DNA of 64,000 nucleotides from Gordonia sp. KTR9 (GTDB lineage: Bacteria; Actinomycetota; Actinomycetes; Mycobacteriales; Mycobacteriaceae), in the NCBI RefSeq assembly GCF_000143885.2, contig NC_018583.1:108386-172385 (forward strand), read 5' to 3'. The notes below the pieces were generated by a model. It saw nothing but the letters and a program-made list of their open reading frames with translations. It was not told the DNA's origin and did no database searches. Below are positions 34,352 through 43,399 of this stretch, piece after piece; the stretch's first letter is position 1; each line of letters begins with the position of its first letter. Position numbers and translations under genes: made by a program.

Positions 34352-34828
34352 TCAGTTGCAGGTTGCCGAGAACTCGAATTGCTTAGTGATAGGTACGGCA
34401 AGATCCCAGCTTTCCGCGGTCCCGCGAACCGTAATTCGGGAACCGTCTTCGTAGACGTCTTCGCCCGATCCTTTGCCCTGCTTGGCGGTGTAAAGGACCC
34501 CATCGAGTCCGAACGACACCCTCACGAGTTTCGGTGGATTGCCTGGTTGGAGATCGGCAATGAGCCCGGGCTGCCCGTCGGTGGGGTCCTGTCCGGTGAT
34601 GCTGATGGAATCGCTCTGTCGGTAGCACATGAACTCAGCCGGGTCGATGCCCGGGAGTGGTTGGCCATTGACGGTGACGCTGAGTTCGGCGTAGGGGATG
34701 TCGATCTTGGACAACTTCGGCCGCGTATCCGCGGCTTCGGAGGCATCGGATTCCGAACATCCGGCTACTACGAGGCCGACCCACGATGCCACCAGCAGTG
34801 GCACCACGAAACGCTGACGGCTAGCCAT
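34352..34828 (-). CDS. LpqH/19-kDa-antigen-like lipoprotein
   Basis: From ATG 34828, preceded by GGGGGAG, the 158-residue protein has a signal sequence with lipobox VVAGC (Cys23). The mature domain has the layout of the mycobacterial 19-kDa lipoprotein family: paired Cys residues (EFMCYRQ and SATCN at the end) and segments such as GQPLPGIDPAEFMC and WDLAVPITKQFEFSATC. It is a predicted surface lipoprotein. The frame extends upstream to 34978, but that part lacks a start site and signal and is not believed. Confidence 0.75.
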   Translation of the reverse strand: MASRQRFVVPLLVASWVGLVVAGCSESDASEAADTRPKLSKIDIPYAELSVTVNGQPLPGIDPAEFMCYRQSDSISITGQDPTDGQPGLIADLQPGNPPKLVRVSFGLDGVLYTAKQGKGSGEDVYEDGSRITVRGTAESWDLAVPITKQFEFSATCN

Positions 34829-35656
34829 AACTCTGTCTCCCCCTGGGCTGGTCGTGAGGCTCACGATCTGCTTGCTTGCTGCGGGACTGTACCGGTCGAG
34901 ACCGCGAAGGGAAGGCACCGGATCGCCGCGGCGCCGATCGGTCACATACCGCCGGGGTCGCCGAGACGGAACACACACCGGCTGGGAACCGGGCGGGGTC
35001 CTTGCTGCAACTCATCACCGTGCAGCCATTGATTCGCGCGTCACCGACAGGGATATTCCTGCCGCACCCCCGAGTGCGGTCGGCTTCTGCGCACACGTCC
35101 GTGCGCGCGGCGGCCCCGAGCGGCACCGTCCGAGTGCGAGACCCGCTCGCGCACAGGGGCAATGCGTCACTGGCGATGTCGTCAGCCGCGAGGGAGGCCC
35201 ACCGTTTCTCGGTTGCTGTCATGCAGCTGGTGTGCGAGGTGATCGGACGCCATCGAGGACCGTCTCGTCTTGGCGAGACGGTCGCTCCAACGGTCGCGGA
35301 CCAGATCGCGGTGCTGGTCCGTCACGACGCCTTCCATATCGCGAAGATGGTTGCCGCGACGGCAAATAGGACCCAGAAGTCCTCGATCGGGCCATCGGTG
35401 CATCGACTGCATGTACAGCTGTGTGACCCCTGCGGCGCCGAGATCTTCGGTTCCGTCACCACGGACGGCCAGGTGCGGCCATTCGCCGCCCGCGTCGAGC
35501 GAAGACCATGTCGGATACGTGCCGCCGCGCGGCCGGGCAGCCGATCCACTCTGGGCCGTGTCGCCTATCGGTGGCAGCTGGTTGCTCTCGAGTTCTGCTG
35601 AGTCCAGGGCTGGCGCTGACATCTGTCATCGGCTCGGCGTGACCTATCCTTTCCCG
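34829..35656. other. 830-base region without a convincing gene
   Basis: Several overlapping frames are open here because of high GC, but none combines a good ribosome site, a family signature and sensible composition. A possible remnant lies around 35165-35480 (+), reading VAVMQLVCEVIGRH and VHRLHVQLCDPCGAEI. The region should contain the promoter of the AbiEi-type gene. Confidence 0.4.
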
Positions 35657-37606
35657 GTGGTTGCGCAGTCGTCGGTGTTGGCTCAGAGATGGGCCGATTC
35701 TGCACCGCTGCGTGCCCAGCAGTGGGGCCTGATCACCAGCGCCCAACTCCAGCGCCTCGGCGTGGCCGGGTCGAGTCAGCTTCTGCTCCGGCGCAACGGA
35801 TTGCTGGTGTCGGTGGCCAGAGGTGTAATGCGTGAACCCCGCCCGCCGTCGGACGACCTGCTTGCCGCAGCCCAGCTGGCCTGGGTGTCGGCAGCACCGG
35901 ATTCAACTCCGAAGGAACGGCTTTCGGCCGAGCGACCAGACTATGTGGTCACCGCGTACACCGCGCTGGCCCTGCATGGACTCGCCGATCCCCCAGTCGA
36001 GACGCTGCCGCAGCTGGCAGTCACCGGGCGCTTCCAGCACCGGCAAACCGCCACCTACGCGATCGTTCCTCGACGAGCAGAACTGTCGTGGGATGACGTG
36101 GCAGTCCTCGACGGACTGCCAGTCTTCACCCCAGCCGCGGCGATCCGCGATCTCGCCGCACACGGTGGCGCCCGGTTCACCGACGACCTGGCCGACTACT
36201 TCACTGCCATCGTCGGGGCCGCGGCCGGCCGCCCCGATCGCGCCGCCATCGTCGCCGCGATCGCGGCCACCGGTGTCCGCCTGGACGCCCCGTCGTCTCC
36301 CCTGCCCCCGCTGCTTGCTCGCAAATGGGCCGATACCGCGTCGCTGCGGACGGCCCAGTGGGGCCTGATCACCAGCGCCCAGCTCCAGCAGCAGGGCGTG
36401 ACCCGCAGCGATCACAAGAAGCTGCGCAACGCGCGCCTAGTGGTCCCCGTCGCCAACGGAGTGATGCGCGAAGCCGACCGTCCCGGTGAGGGCGTCCTCG
36501 TCGCCGCGCAGCTGGCCTGGGTAGCGGCCGTACGGGATTCGACCCCTGCTCAACGGCTAGCGGCGCCCCGCCCTGACTGTGTGATCACCGGCACAACCGC
36601 CGTGGCCATCCATGGCCTCGGACAGCCCGGTAAGGGACTGCCGCAGCTCGCGATCACCAAGGAGCGCAGAAACGGCTCACGTACGACCACGACCGCCCGA
36701 TATCTGGGCCGCTCCACGGCGTTGTCGTGGGACGACGTCGACATTGTTGACGGCCTGCCGGTGTTCACCCCGGCCGCGGCTATCCGCGACCTGGGCCAAG
36801 ACAGCCGTGGTCGGCTCGTCGATGACCTCGCCGGCTACTTCGCCGACATCGCCATCGCTGCCGCCGGCCGCCCCGATCGCGACGCAATCGTGGCGGCGAT
36901 CGCTGCCTGCGGCGCCCGCCTGCGCACGGTGGTCTGCGATGCGCGCGCCATCCTCGACCGGGTCTACCGCACCGCGGGTGTCTCCGACGACCTGTTGGCG
37001 GCCACCATCTGGGGCGGGATGTGGCAGCGGCGCTTCACCGCCGAGCGGGTACAGCACATCGTGGCTACTGCGCTGTCGGCCGCCCTCGACACCATCGCCG
37101 GCCGAGCCGGAGACGATCTGTCCACCGTGTTGGTTCAGATGTTGGAACGCAACGGACAAGCGCGTAAATGTGTTGTGCCCGAATGCGAATGGTGGGCGGT
37201 GGAACAAGACCGCTGCTACGCGCACGCGATCCAGCGGCGACGCGAGCGCGTGCTACTCGACCCCGCAGGCGTCGATTCCTCCACCACGCCGACTCCTCGC
37301 CGGTCAGGACATGGCTGGTGGGGACACCTCGACGACGACGGCGAGACAATCGCCTGCCATGAATGCGGTGAGCGCTTCCGTGCACTGACCCGCACCCATC
37401 TGGAAACCCACGACCTGACCGCCCGCGAGTACAAACAGCGCCACGGCATCGAACAGCGCATCGGGCTGGTCTCTACCGAGATTCGCGAGCGGCAGCAGCA
37501 CCAGGTCGCTACCAACCCCCGAACCTCGGAACTGTTCCGCCGAAACCCGAACGCGCCACGCCTGACCGATCTACCGTCAGCCCTCCTCAACGACCAATCT
37601 CGCTGA
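35657..37606 (+). CDS. Duplicated AbiEi-type protein with C-terminal zinc-binding motifs
   Basis: From GTG 35657 the 649-residue protein contains two tandem copies of a domain of about 215 residues. Each begins with the winged-helix type IV antitoxin (AbiEi) segment (AQQWGLITSAQLQRLGV, then TAQWGLITSAQLQQQGV) and ends with VFTPAAAIRDL and AGRPDR. After a linker come a Cys cluster (CVVPECEWWAVEQDRC) and a MucR/Ros-like zinc finger (CHECGERFRALTRTHLETH, then EYKQRHG). AbiEi proteins normally pair with an AbiEii nucleotidyltransferase toxin, which is absent here. The first half of the open frame, before 35657, looks non-coding. Confidence 0.75.
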   Translation: MVAQSSVLAQRWADSAPLRAQQWGLITSAQLQRLGVAGSSQLLLRRNGLLVSVARGVMREPRPPSDDLLAAAQLAWVSAAPDSTPKERLSAERPDYVVTAYTALALHGLADPPVETLPQLAVTGRFQHRQTATYAIVPRRAELSWDDVAVLDGLPVFTPAAAIRDLAAHGGARFTDDLADYFTAIVGAAAGRPDRAAIVAAIAATGVRLDAPSSPLPPLLARKWADTASLRTAQWGLITSAQLQQQGVTRSDHKKLRNARLVVPVANGVMREADRPGEGVLVAAQLAWVAAVRDSTPAQRLAAPRPDCVITGTTAVAIHGLGQPGKGLPQLAITKERRNGSRTTTTARYLGRSTALSWDDVDIVDGLPVFTPAAAIRDLGQDSRGRLVDDLAGYFADIAIAAAGRPDRDAIVAAIAACGARLRTVVCDARAILDRVYRTAGVSDDLLAATIWGGMWQRRFTAERVQHIVATALSAALDTIAGRAGDDLSTVLVQMLERNGQARKCVVPECEWWAVEQDRCYAHAIQRRRERVLLDPAGVDSSTTPTPRRSGHGWWGHLDDDGETIACHECGERFRALTRTHLETHDLTAREYKQRHGIEQRIGLVSTEIRERQQHQVATNPRTSELFRRNPNAPRLTDLPSALLNDQSR

Positions 37607-37624
37607 TCGATGTCTCGTTCGACG

Positions 37625-38185
37625 CTACTGGCCTGTCGCTGCGGCGGTGTCGCGTAGCAGCTCGGCGAGTTGGGTGCGGGCTCGGTTCAATCGGGATTTG
37701 ACGGTCTGAACACCAACGCCCTGGTGGGCGGCGATGTCGGCGTAGGTGAGATCGCCAAATTCGCGCAGCACCACGGCTTCTCGGAAATCCTCGGGCAGTT
37801 GTGCCAGAGCGTCGCGTACCGCGTCGCGCAGCGCGATCTGGTCATCAAACGCTGACTGGTGGGTGTCGTCGACGAGTTGGATCGGCTGGTCAGGGTCGGT
37901 GAAGTCGGTGATGGTGGTGTTGGCTTTGCGGCGCCGCACGACCATCAAGGCGTTGTTCGCGGCCACCCGGTGCAACCAGGTGCTGAACTTCGACTCACCG
38001 CGGAACTTGTGCAGGTTCTGCCACGCCGCGACAAGGGTGTTCTGCAGGGCGTCCTCCGCGTCGTGGGGGTTGGAACAGATATTGAGGCACACCGCCCACA
38101 CGTGCGTGCGGTGAGCGCCGACGAGCTCGGCGAAGGCGTGCTGGTCGCCGTTACGTGCTTGCAGCAGCAGACGTGCTTCGTCCAT
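37625..38185 (-). CDS. ECF-family RNA polymerase sigma factor
   Basis: From ATG 38185, with GGGGGAG upstream, the 186-residue protein has region 2 (NPHDAEDALQNTLVAAWQNL, FSTWLHRVAANNALMVVRRR) and region 4 (LPEDFREAVVLREFGDLTYA, GVGVQTVKSRLNRARTQL). It should direct transcription of a stress or surface regulon. It lies 20 bases after an acidic-protein gene on the same strand. No anti-sigma factor with the usual zinc motif was seen, so the acidic partner is the candidate modulator. Confidence 0.9.
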   Translation of the reverse strand: MDEARLLLQARNGDQHAFAELVGAHRTHVWAVCLNICSNPHDAEDALQNTLVAAWQNLHKFRGESKFSTWLHRVAANNALMVVRRRKANTTITDFTDPDQPIQLVDDTHQSAFDDQIALRDAVRDALAQLPEDFREAVVLREFGDLTYADIAAHQGVGVQTVKSRLNRARTQLAELLRDTAAATGQ

Positions 38186-38205
38186 CAACTCCCCCAACCC
38201 GATTC

Positions 38206-38586
38206 TCAGATGTCGTCGTGCGTGTCGTGGGCACCGGGGTGCGGGTCCTCGACACCGGCGTCGGCGAGGTCGACACTCGCGCTGCCCTCCTCGGCGGGCG
38301 GGAGCTGTCCCTCCTCGGAGGCGTCTTGGGCGGCCTGAGCGACCGGCGGATCAGCCGGCGCCTCGGGCGGGCCGTCGGGGTCGTCGTCGCCCAGGTCGAT
38401 GTCCTCATCGGGATCGGCCGGCGGGGTGTCGTCCATGTCGGGGACGGTGTCGGGGTCGGCGACGGCGTCGGGGTCGAAGGCGGCCTGCAACGCGTTGTCC
38501 CACACTCCCGGCGGCAGGTCGGCGGCGAGGGTGGCGGGGTCGATGCCGAGTGACGCCAGAACCGGCGACGGTTCGTCCTCCTGCAT
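38206..38586 (-). CDS. Highly acidic protein preceding the sigma-factor gene
   Basis: The 126-residue protein from ATG 38586 has a short ordered start (PSPVLASLGIDPATLAADLP) and a long Asp/Pro/Ala-rich tail (DPDEDIDLGDDDPDGPPEAP), predicted to be disordered. It is co-oriented with and just upstream of the sigma factor, so it may modulate it. No known family. The low complexity makes the exact start uncertain. Confidence 0.6.
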   Translation of the reverse strand: MQEDEPSPVLASLGIDPATLAADLPPGVWDNALQAAFDPDAVADPDTVPDMDDTPPADPDEDIDLGDDDPDGPPEAPADPPVAQAAQDASEEGQLPPAEEGSASVDLADAGVEDPHPGAHDTHDDI

Positions 38587-38829
38587 GTGTTGACCTCCGT
38601 TTCTGGTGAGGTGGTCGCCGACGAAGGTCGCCGTCGGCCCGGTCACCAGGTGAGATGTTACGGCCCACCCCTGGTGTTCCCGACCCGGTCCCGACAGCTG
38701 TGATGTAATCCTCCTCGCCAGATAGACGCGGATTCGGGGTCGCGGCGATCGTGGGCGGGAACATTCCTCATTCCTGGTGGCAACAGATTCCCGACACGCT
38801 CACAGACCGAGTTCGAAAGAGGACCCACC

Positions 38830-39528
38830 ATGTCCGGTACCCCCAGCAGCGACGCCCCCATCATCAGCCCCGACGAGCCCTACAACCCCGACGCTGCCCC
38901 CGCCGATGCGCCCGCGCCCGCCCCGGAAGCCGCCGACGGCCCGGCCGGCGAGGTGGTGCACACCACCGACGACGCCGGCAACGCCATCGACGTGCACTAC
39001 GACGAAGCCGGTGAGGTGGTCCTGGTCGAGGCCGACACCGATGGTGACGGCCAGATCGACACCGCGGCGGCACCGACCGCCGACGGCGGCGCGGTCATCG
39101 CCAGCGACCTCGACAGCGACGGCGTGGTTGACGAGGTCGCCCACCTCAACGCCGACGGCGGCCTCACCCAGGTCGATTCCTACGAAGACGGGCAACTGGT
39201 CACCCAGACCCTCGACACCGACGCCGACGGCGCACCCGACACCGTGCTGACCGACACCGACCGCGACGGCGCACCCGACACCCTGCTCGTCGACACCAAC
39301 GCCGACGGGGCCATCGACGCCGTCGCTGTCGACACTGACCGCGACGGGCAATTCGACGCTGTCGCGCTCGACACCGACTTCGACGGCCAGGCCGATGTCT
39401 ACGGCCAGGACACCGACGGTGACGGCGAACTCGACCTCTACAGCGACGAGACCGGCACCTACAGCGACACCCCGGACTCCCCCGAAGACACCACCCCCGG
39501 CGGCCACGACAGCGACGCCCTCGTCTGA
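38830..39528 (+). CDS. Acidic protein with tandem DxDxDG calcium-type repeats
   Basis: This 232-residue protein has AAAGAGG before the ATG. After a Pro/Ala-rich head it carries about ten repeats of the form DTDxDGxxDxV, like thrombospondin type-3 or dockerin-type calcium loops (DTDADGAPDT, DTNADGAIDA, DTDRDGQFDA, DTDFDGQADV). No signal peptide is evident, which is odd for such repeats. It may bind calcium in bulk. It ends at a perfect terminator and is divergent from the acidic and sigma-factor pair. Confidence 0.75.
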   Translation: MSGTPSSDAPIISPDEPYNPDAAPADAPAPAPEAADGPAGEVVHTTDDAGNAIDVHYDEAGEVVLVEADTDGDGQIDTAAAPTADGGAVIASDLDSDGVVDEVAHLNADGGLTQVDSYEDGQLVTQTLDTDADGAPDTVLTDTDRDGAPDTLLVDTNADGAIDAVAVDTDRDGQFDAVALDTDFDGQADVYGQDTDGDGELDLYSDETGTYSDTPDSPEDTTPGGHDSDALV

Positions 39529-39546
39529 CCCCCGCCCGAGGTCAAC

Positions 39547-39590
39547 CACAGCGATGCCCGACCCTCAGCTGGGGGTCGGGCATCGCTGTG
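39547..39590. terminator. Perfect hairpin terminator between convergent genes
   Basis: Eighteen-base perfect arms starting CACAGCGATGCCCGACCC with an 8-base loop. It lies 18 bases after the calcium-repeat gene and 22 bases from the stop of the convergent gene. Confidence 0.85.
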
Positions 39591-39612
39591 TATGGGCTTG
39601 ACGGCCTCGACG

Positions 39613-40689
39613 TCAGAATCCGCGGAAGATGCCGTCGGCGTCGGCGGCGCCGACGAACTCGGCGAAGTCCATGTTGGCCAGCGCGAGGTTGTTCTCGATC
39701 GACCACATCGCAGCGGGCACGACCCGCACGCTCCGATTCGAAGTGTCCTCGCCGTCGAGATTGATGGCCAGGATCGGGTGGTCGGGGTCGGACAGAGTCT
39801 GGGTATCGCACAGGAACACGTAGAACGGCGGCGGCTCCCCGATCGCGTGCGCCAGCTCGTCGACGGTGATGTTGTCGTAGGTGGGGTCATCGACCAGGGT
39901 GAGATCGGCAGAGAACCCATCGACAGGATCGGGAGCCAGCGCCGCATTCACCACCATCGTCCACGCCTCGGGATCGCTGAAATCACCACGAATCAACAGC
40001 GACAGGTTGGCCAAATGGTCGGCGTCGAGCGGCCCAGACACCGAGGTCGCAGAGTCGGCCGCCACGGCGGCGTCGATGCGCTCTCGCACCTCGGCGGGCT
40101 GGGCCGGGGCGTGTGACGCGGCCGGAGTGTTGCGGCCGGTCGGCGTGTAGCGGATGACCTCGAGGCCGGCCGGCCCGGGGATCTGCCAGATGTCGACACG
40201 CACCTGCACGGCGGGATCGGAGGGTCGCCGGTCCCGGCAGGACACGCGAACCATGTTCCAAGGACCAAAAATCGTCTGCACCAGAGGCTTGATGCGCTCG
40301 TGTTCGCTCGGCGACGACCACACCAGAGGCTGCATCGTCACAGGCAGGTAGCCGAATTCGGCGCCACCTTGCTCGACATGGACCCAGCCGTCGGCAGCAT
40401 CCAACAGGGTCGGCTCAGCGTCGTGAGTGATGAGGTCGACGACCACCGGGGCCGGCGCATTAGGGATCAGGAACGTCAACTCGGGAAGCCGCGGCGGGTC
40501 GAACCCCGGCTTACCAGGTTCGTAGCTGAGCGTGTACTCCTTGGTGTCCTGAATGCCGATACTCAACCGATGCTGGCCGGTGTACCAGCTCTGATAATGC
40601 TCTGGCTCGAATGATGCGAATGCGCCAGTGAGAGCGATGAAATCAGCCGTCCGGTGTTCGTACTGCACGTGCTCCAGCTCCACAACCAC
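39613..40689 (-). CDS. DUF6924-domain protein with unknown N-terminal domain
   Basis: The last 135 residues (about 225-358) match the pattern of DUF6924 proteins: LLIRGDFSDPEAWTMVV, DDPTYDNITVDELAHAI, FYVFLCDTQTLSDPDHPILA and NNLALANMDFAEFVGAADAD, ending GIFRGF. The N-terminal 220 residues contain aromatic-rich segments (FASFEPEHYQSWYTGQHRL, FGYLPVTMQPLVWSSPSEHE) and match nothing I know. It is cytoplasmic by sequence. The role is unknown; DUF6924 genes often occur as stand-alone genes in actinobacteria. Confidence 0.65.
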   Translation of the reverse strand: MVVELEHVQYEHRTADFIALTGAFASFEPEHYQSWYTGQHRLSIGIQDTKEYTLSYEPGKPGFDPPRLPELTFLIPNAPAPVVVDLITHDAEPTLLDAADGWVHVEQGGAEFGYLPVTMQPLVWSSPSEHERIKPLVQTIFGPWNMVRVSCRDRRPSDPAVQVRVDIWQIPGPAGLEVIRYTPTGRNTPAASHAPAQPAEVRERIDAAVAADSATSVSGPLDADHLANLSLLIRGDFSDPEAWTMVVNAALAPDPVDGFSADLTLVDDPTYDNITVDELAHAIGEPPPFYVFLCDTQTLSDPDHPILAINLDGEDTSNRSVRVVPAAMWSIENNLALANMDFAEFVGAADADGIFRGF

Positions 40690-40958
40690 TCCTCGTTACT
40701 GTCGACCCCCACAGCACGCTCTTCCAGCGGCTGCCCCAGCCGACACCCTAGGGCCGAACGGGCGGCGGTCACGCTGACGACACACCCGCCCAGCTGGTTG
40801 GCGTCAACAGGAGTCGTGCAGTCGGGAACATTCTCTGTGCCGCACCGCAACCAATCCTCAGTTGCTCACGCAGAGCACATTTCTCGCCCCGATGAACCGA
40901 GGCGGGACTGCCAGCAAGGGCGCGGCGATTCGCTGCGACAGGACCAGAGGACACACCG

Positions 40959-41615
40959 ATGAACAAGACCGCCATGACCATTGCCGTTGCCGCCGTGTCG
41001 ATGGGCGCCGTCGCGAGCGGGTTCGCCGCCGGTACCGCCGAGGCCCAGCCGGGGCATCAGCGCAGCTGGGTCACCGACGACGGCTGGAAGGCCTCGATCG
41101 CCTCCACCCACGAGAAAGTGCAGAAAGTCGCCCCGCTGTCCTCGGTGCCGACGTCGCGGGAAGCGTTCATGTCGATGCGGGCGGTGTCCACGCTGGCGCC
41201 ACCGGCCGGGCAGGCCGGGTCGCCGATCACCGGTGAACTCGAGGCCGGGTACATGATCGGATGCGCGGTGCAGCTGGAATCGGTGACCGGCAGCGTCGGG
41301 GCGAGCCTGGGCATCGGCGGTAGCGGCGGCGGCGGCGTCAGCGCGACCGGACCCAGCGGCAACCTGTCGATCAGTCCGCAGGCACTGCTGCAACCGAGCC
41401 TGTCGGTGACGATGTCACCGGGCAAGATCACCACCATCGCCTTCGACAAGAAGGCCGTCGGCGCCGGACGTGCGTCGACCACCACCCGCGAAGGCCACAT
41501 CAGCATCGACGGATGCGCCGGCCCGGTCGCGGTCCGCTCCTACGCCATCCTCAAGACCAGCACCCCGAAAGCCAACGACGGCAACGCCGTCTACGGCCGC
41601 GTCGTCTACCTGTAA
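40959..41615 (+). CDS. MspA-family porin 1
   Basis: This 218-residue protein has a signal peptide (MNKTAMTIAVAAVSMGAVAS, cleavage near AEA-Q) and the MspA fold: SWVTDDGWKASIASTHEKV near the mature N-terminus, PTSREAF, GYMIGCAVQL, and the C-terminal ISIDGCAGPVAVRSYAIL with two Cys. MspA proteins form octameric pores in the mycolic-acid outer membrane for small hydrophilic solutes. A Gly/Ser-rich stretch (GIGGSGGGGVS) sits where the membrane barrel loop is expected. Confidence 0.9.
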   Translation: MNKTAMTIAVAAVSMGAVASGFAAGTAEAQPGHQRSWVTDDGWKASIASTHEKVQKVAPLSSVPTSREAFMSMRAVSTLAPPAGQAGSPITGELEAGYMIGCAVQLESVTGSVGASLGIGGSGGGGVSATGPSGNLSISPQALLQPSLSVTMSPGKITTIAFDKKAVGAGRASTTTREGHISIDGCAGPVAVRSYAILKTSTPKANDGNAVYGRVVYL

Positions 41616-41779
41616 ACCAATCGGCCGGAATGTGCTGCCCGGCAGGAACATTTCACCACCCCGAGGGCAACCCATCTGTGGACGCACCACCGGCGGTGCG
41701 CCGCGCACGGTCTGCGACCGCAGACGTGCAGAACACCGAAGTCCAGTCGAGTGGCTGGCATGACGAAAGGAACACTCAG

Positions 41780-41977
41780 ATGCGAGTACGTAAGACGATC
41801 GGTTCCACCGTGGCGGCCGTCGCCGCGGCCGGTGCGCTGTCGCTGCTGGGCGGCGGGCTGGCCTCGGCCGCCCCGATCGAGCTGCAGCACGGCGACGACG
41901 GGCTGACGACCTACGACTTCGGTGTCGACGGCCAGGACGTCATCGTCGGCGGCACAGGCAACTTCACCTGGCCCTGA
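41780..41977 (+). CDS. Small secreted peptide, 65 residues
   Basis: A signal peptide (MRVRKTIGSTVAAVAAAGAL, cleavage after ASA) is followed by only about 33 mature residues (APIELQHGDDGLTTYDFG, then VDGQDVIVGGTGNFTWP). GAAAGGAA precedes the ATG. It lies 164 bases after the porin gene and may share its transcript. It resembles in style the secreted protein encoded at 54372-54644. Function unknown. Confidence 0.6.
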   Translation: MRVRKTIGSTVAAVAAAGALSLLGGGLASAAPIELQHGDDGLTTYDFGVDGQDVIVGGTGNFTWP

Positions 41978-42005
41978 CAGTCAGCTCGGCTGCGCTGAAC
42001 CGATC

Positions 42006-42038
42006 ACTGCGGGTGGGCGTTCTTCGTCCACCCGCAGT
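42006..42038. terminator. Hairpin terminator between convergent genes
   Basis: ACTGCGGGTGG and CCACCCGCAGT (11-base perfect arms) enclose an 11-base loop. It separates the small secreted peptide gene from the convergent minus-strand gene. Confidence 0.8.
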
Positions 42039-42044
42039 CTTCGT

Positions 42045-42374
42045 TCAGTCGGTCGTCACCGCCCAGTGTCCGGCATTCGGGTGCCGGGACGGCAGCGCCG
42101 AACCGAGACGGGCTGCAGCGTCGGCGAGGATTGGCCACGGCTCGACGAGCTCGCACTGCCAGCATTCCCACGGCACCGGACCCGGTCCGAGAACATCGCC
42201 GAGCAGCGGGTGGCGGCTACGCGCAATGCTGTCGGCGGCCTTCTCCACGGCGGCCACGAGGTCCCATCTGGTCACGTCGGCGACATAGCTGGGCAGCTCG
42301 GCCGTAGCCTCTGCGACGGCGTCGGCCGAGCTGGGCTCGGTGGCCAGGATGTCGGCGGCACGCGAAGCAATCAC
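42045..42374 (-). CDS. Hypothetical protein, 109 residues
   Basis: This soluble Ala-rich protein has a WDLVAAVEKAADSIARSRHP helix and a WECWQCELVEPWPILADAA segment with two Cys. No family was recognised. It ends at a terminator hairpin shared with the convergent gene. ATG 42374 opens the frame. Confidence 0.5.
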   Translation of the reverse strand: MIASRAADILATEPSSADAVAEATAELPSYVADVTRWDLVAAVEKAADSIARSRHPLLGDVLGPGPVPWECWQCELVEPWPILADAAARLGSALPSRHPNAGHWAVTTD

Positions 42375-42748
42375 CTGAGGGCGCGGCTCAACGGCCGCAC
42401 AGACCGGGTGGATTGCTCGGTTAGCTCAGTGAAATCTGACCGCGATCGTGCGTACCCACGCAGCAAGAGTGTCGACGTCCCTCTGCGATAGGGCGACGAC
42501 TCACCTCGAAGGACGGTCGACAGGTACGACAGTGGTCAATAGGTACGACCGTGCGGCACCTTTCCCCCGTTCGGACGAATCCAGGCTTGGGATTTGTCGC
42601 CTTTAAACCTCCTGTGCCATAGTTGCGACCGCTTCATTCTTGTGAATTGTCTACGTAGCGGTGTCGGGGGACATCGCCCTATTGGGCGTGCTACCGCTGA
42701 CATCGCCAGGCTCCCCGGCCAATCCGGGGATGAGGGCGAGGATTCTGC
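42375..42748. other. Intergenic region upstream of the porin-toxin operon
   Basis: A 374-base region, more A/T-rich than its surroundings, with no convincing frame. It probably contains the promoter for the three-gene operon starting at 42749. A short tract near 42417 looks like a tRNA D-arm but does not fold as a tRNA. Confidence 0.45.
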
Positions 42749-43396
42749 GTGTCGAATCGGGTCGGGTTCCGGATCATTGCGGCGTTGGTGGCTATAGGCT
42801 CCTTGGCAGCCGCGGCGGGTGCAGCTGACGCTACGCCGACGCCACTGTCGTCGAAGTACGATCGGCTGGTCACCGATGATGGGTGGACGGTAACGCTCAA
42901 AGCTACTGAGCTGGTTGTCAATCCCATGTCCAATATTGCCAACGTAGCAACGTCGCGCGAGGGTTGGATCTCCTCCAAAGTGGATGCCTCGATTACCGGC
43001 AAGGGACGCCAGCCGATTCAGTCGGCGGTTCTGGAGCAGTTTCTCGTTATTGGTTGCCAGATCGACGTTTCTGACGGCGCAACCCTCGGTCTTGCTACTA
43101 GCTTCGGCCCTAGCGTCGGCGTGACGATCAGCGGCATCCCGGCGGGGAACCTCGGCGCAAGCGCGTCGGTGAGCCCATCAATCTCGACTAAGATCCGACC
43201 CGGACGAATCAACGAGATCTCGCTTGGCAAGAAGACCCTACAGACCGATCGGGCCTCGATCCGCGCTAAGCGGGTGCGTGTTGGGGTCGATGGATGCCTG
43301 GGACCCACGACCGTGCGGATCATCGCACGTCTGTCAGTGTCTTCCCCGACAGCCGACGACACCATCAATATCTTCTCTAGCCGCACGTGGCTCTGA
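42749..43396 (+). CDS. MspA-family porin 2, first gene of a porin-toxin-lipoprotein operon
   Basis: This 215-residue protein starts at GTG 42749, with GAGGGCGAGGA upstream. A signal peptide (FRIIAALVAIGSLAAAAGAA) is followed by MspA signatures: KYDRLVTDDGWTVTLKAT, ATSREGWISSKVDASI, EQFLVIGCQIDV, and VGVDGCLGPTTVRIIARL. It is diverged from porin 1, and its stop lies only 3 bases before the next gene, which encodes a secreted putative toxin. It may form the pore through which the neighbour's product, or its target solutes, pass. Confidence 0.85.
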   Translation: MSNRVGFRIIAALVAIGSLAAAAGAADATPTPLSSKYDRLVTDDGWTVTLKATELVVNPMSNIANVATSREGWISSKVDASITGKGRQPIQSAVLEQFLVIGCQIDVSDGATLGLATSFGPSVGVTISGIPAGNLGASASVSPSISTKIRPGRINEISLGKKTLQTDRASIRAKRVRVGVDGCLGPTTVRIIARLSVSSPTADDTINIFSSRTWL

Positions 43397-43399
43397 GAC

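Noticed and set aside
34876..35622. Open frames of 241 (+) and 146 (-) codons before the AbiEi-type gene
   Set aside because: They overlap each other in opposite directions and neither has a credible start, composition or domain; noted only as a possible remnant.
42410..42480. tRNA-like D-arm sequence (GGTTAGCTCAGTG)
   Set aside because: No acceptor stem, anticodon arm or T-arm can be formed around it.
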